Below are positions 6,306 to 7,733 of a DNA stretch of 7,733 bases, one piece after another. The translations under genes were made by a program, and so were the position numbers. Positions within the stretch are counted from its first letter, which is position 1. Each line of letters begins with the position of its first letter. This DNA comes from UBA6987 sp045617825 (GTDB lineage Bacteria; Bacillota; Clostridia; Lachnospirales; Lachnospiraceae): positions 1 through 7,733 of the forward strand of contig JAZLJI010000067.1 of the NCBI GenBank assembly GCA_045617825.1. Reading direction: 5' to 3'. Below the pieces are notes generated by a model. It had not been told where the DNA came from. It made no database searches and was given only the letters and a program-made list of their open reading frames with translations.

Positions 6306-7655
6306 ATGAGCAATTCCTTACAGGCAGGCTTCGGCCGGGCGGTCATCACGCCGCCTATGGGTACTGAGATCTCCGGCTATTTCGTGACCCGCATCGCGGA
6401 CGGCGTGCTGGACGATCTGGAGATCAACGCCATCGCCCTTCGGGCCGGCGGAGATACCGTGGTGATGATGAGCTACGATCTCTGCAGCGTGGTGACTGCC
6501 ACCGCCGATCTGATCAGAACGCAGGTCTCCGAGGCGCTGGGCATTCCCCGGGCCGCCGTGGTGGTGGCCGCGGACCATACCCACACCGGTCCCTTCTCCA
6601 CGCCCGGCAAAGAGGAGGGCGGACTGCAGCGGCAGTATTACCGTTTCCTGCTGGAGCAGTCTCTGGCGGCGGCCAAGGCGGCCGTGGCCGACCTCAAGCC
6701 CGCCCGCATGGGCTGGAAGGTAGGACTGGCGCCGAATATCGCCTTCGTCCGCCGCTTCCGCATGAAGGACGGCGGTGTCCGCACGAACCCCGGCGTGGGC
6801 AATCCCGATATCGTGGCGCCCATCGGTGACGTGGACGAGCGGGTCGGCGTGCTGCGCTTTACCCGGGAGGGCGCGGAGGACATCGTGCTGGTGAACTTCG
6901 GCAACCATCCCGATACCGTGGGCGGCTGCAAGATCTCCGCGGACTGGCCCGGCTTCCTGAGACGGACCCTGGAGAAGACCCTGGACGACACCAAATGCGT
7001 CTTCTTCAACGGCGCGGAGGGCGACGTCAACCACGTGAACGTCTGGGCGAAGGACGGCGATTACAACGATCTGTTCATGGATTTCGACGACGTGGCCAGA
7101 GGCTACGGCCACACCCGCTTCATGGGCCGCTGCATGGCAGGGGCCGTGCTGCAGGTCTACGATAAGGTCAATTACGTGGACGTGGACAGCCTGCGCTATG
7201 CGGACAGCACCGTAAAGCTTCCCTCCAACATGCCGACGGCGGAGGAGCTCGTGCAGGCCAGGATCTACAACGAGCTGCACAAGGCGGGGAAGGACGAGCA
7301 GATCCCCTTCAAGGGCATGGAGCTGACCACCGTGGTGGCCGAGGCCGGCCGCATGGTGAATCTGGCAAACGGCCCCGAGGCCTTCCCGCTCAACATGGCG
7401 GCCGTCGCCATCGGACCGGTGGCGCTGGTGGCCATCGCCGGAGAGCCCTTTACCGGGATCGGCCGGGGCATCAAGGACACCGAGGGCTGGGAGCTGATCA
7501 TGCCGCTGTGCAACGCCAACGGCCGGGAAGGGTATTTCCCGATGCAGGAGGCCTATGACGAGGGCGGCTACGAGGCCAGAAGCTCCGTCTTCAAGGCCGG
7601 CGTGGCGGAGAAGATCATCGCCGAAGGCAAGAGACTTTTGAAGGAAGTGCAGTAA
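6306..7655 (+). CDS. Neutral/alkaline ceramidase N-terminal-domain-like metal hydrolase
   Basis: 449 residues resembling only the catalytic N-terminal domain of neutral/alkaline ceramidases. Visible blocks are AGFGRAVITPPMG at 7-19 (family start), ADHTHTGP at 89-96 (H91/H93, zinc-site region), FGNHPDTVGG at 198-207 (H201), FFNGAEGDVNH at 233-243, AIAGEPFT at 376-383 (E380) and NANGREGYFPMQEAY at 403-417. In true ceramidases the zinc is held by two His, one Glu and one Tyr from equivalent blocks, so a metal site is likely present. There is no signal peptide and no C-terminal immunoglobulin-like domain, and characterised ceramidases are far longer and exported. A cytosolic hydrolase for an amide, ester or lactone of a sugar-related compound fits the operon better, as an inference. 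A GAGAGAGG site at 6291-6298, seven bases before the ATG, fixes the start. Confidence 0.82.
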   Translation: MSNSLQAGFGRAVITPPMGTEISGYFVTRIADGVLDDLEINAIALRAGGDTVVMMSYDLCSVVTATADLIRTQVSEALGIPRAAVVVAADHTHTGPFSTPGKEEGGLQRQYYRFLLEQSLAAAKAAVADLKPARMGWKVGLAPNIAFVRRFRMKDGGVRTNPGVGNPDIVAPIGDVDERVGVLRFTREGAEDIVLVNFGNHPDTVGGCKISADWPGFLRRTLEKTLDDTKCVFFNGAEGDVNHVNVWAKDGDYNDLFMDFDDVARGYGHTRFMGRCMAGAVLQVYDKVNYVDVDSLRYADSTVKLPSNMPTAEELVQARIYNELHKAGKDEQIPFKGMELTTVVAEAGRMVNLANGPEAFPLNMAAVAIGPVALVAIAGEPFTGIGRGIKDTEGWELIMPLCNANGREGYFPMQEAYDEGGYEARSSVFKAGVAEKIIAEGKRLLKEVQ

Positions 7656-7675
7656 GACAGGAGGGCCTGCCCGGA

Positions 7676-7700
7676 GCCCCGCCGGGCCTCCGGGCGGGGC
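7676..7700 (+). terminator. Probable terminator of the five-gene operon
   Basis: GCCCCGCC (7676-7683) and GGCGGGGC (7693-7700) form a perfect 8-bp GC stem with a 9-base loop, 20 bases after the last stop codon. The tail GTGTGTGTTT is only partly T-rich, with a cleaner T5 run at 7716-7720. An alternative pairing, CCCGGAG (7670-7676) with CTCCGGG (7688-7694), competes with the main stem. A terminator fits the position, but its strength is uncertain. Confidence 0.6.
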
Positions 7701-7733
7701 GTGTGTGTTTCCGCCTTTTTGCCCCCGCGAGGG

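Noticed and set aside
2824..7280. Several long minus-strand open frames opposite the five rightward genes (for example 2824-3528, 3777-4670, 5391-6239 and 6318-7280)
   Set aside because: All are His/Gly/Asp/Leu-rich mirror images of sense codons, without motifs or ribosome sites, and each sits under a gene with intact catalytic residues.
6306..7655. Reading the last gene as a genuine secreted ceramidase
   Set aside because: There is no signal peptide and no C-terminal domain, and it is surrounded by carbohydrate-type enzymes, so only the fold-level call is supported.

Overview
The window is GC-rich bacterial DNA, densely packed with genes that use strong AAGGAGG-type ribosome binding sites and occasional TTG or GTG starts. 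This fits a GC-rich Bacillota, for example an uncultured gut or rumen clostridial lineage. That assignment is inferred from general character and protein flavour, not from a marker gene. No rRNA, tRNA, CRISPR array, transposase or phage gene was seen.

Layout: two divergent transcription units share a control region at about 2625-2844. The leftward unit has three genes: an AraC-family regulator (2624 to 1785), a two-pass SPFH/prohibitin-like membrane protein (1757 to 765) and a class I SAM-dependent methyltransferase (772 to 50). The rightward unit has five genes: a Gfo/Idh/MocA oxidoreductase (2845-3801), an HpcH/HpaI-type aldolase (3804-4583), an SDR dehydrogenase (4585-5379), an aldo/keto reductase (5376-6269) and a cytosolic neutral-ceramidase-like hydrolase (6306-7655). 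The first four are spaced by -4 to +2 bases, the fifth follows after 36 bases, and a GC-rich hairpin at 7676-7700 probably ends the unit.

The control region holds a sigma70-type promoter on each strand, with a 6-bp-arm inverted repeat (2703-2729) between the two -35 boxes. The AraC protein is the obvious candidate to bind there and to activate the rightward operon, whose -35 box is poor.

Together the five rightward genes look like a complete small catabolic operon for a sugar acid, polyol or modified sugar: three redox enzymes of three different folds, one class II 2-oxoacid aldolase and one metal-dependent hydrolase. The window has no transporter, kinase or dehydratase, so the substrate cannot be read from it. 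The combination is the best candidate here for an uncharacterised pathway. The SPFH protein and methyltransferase have no evident link to that chemistry.
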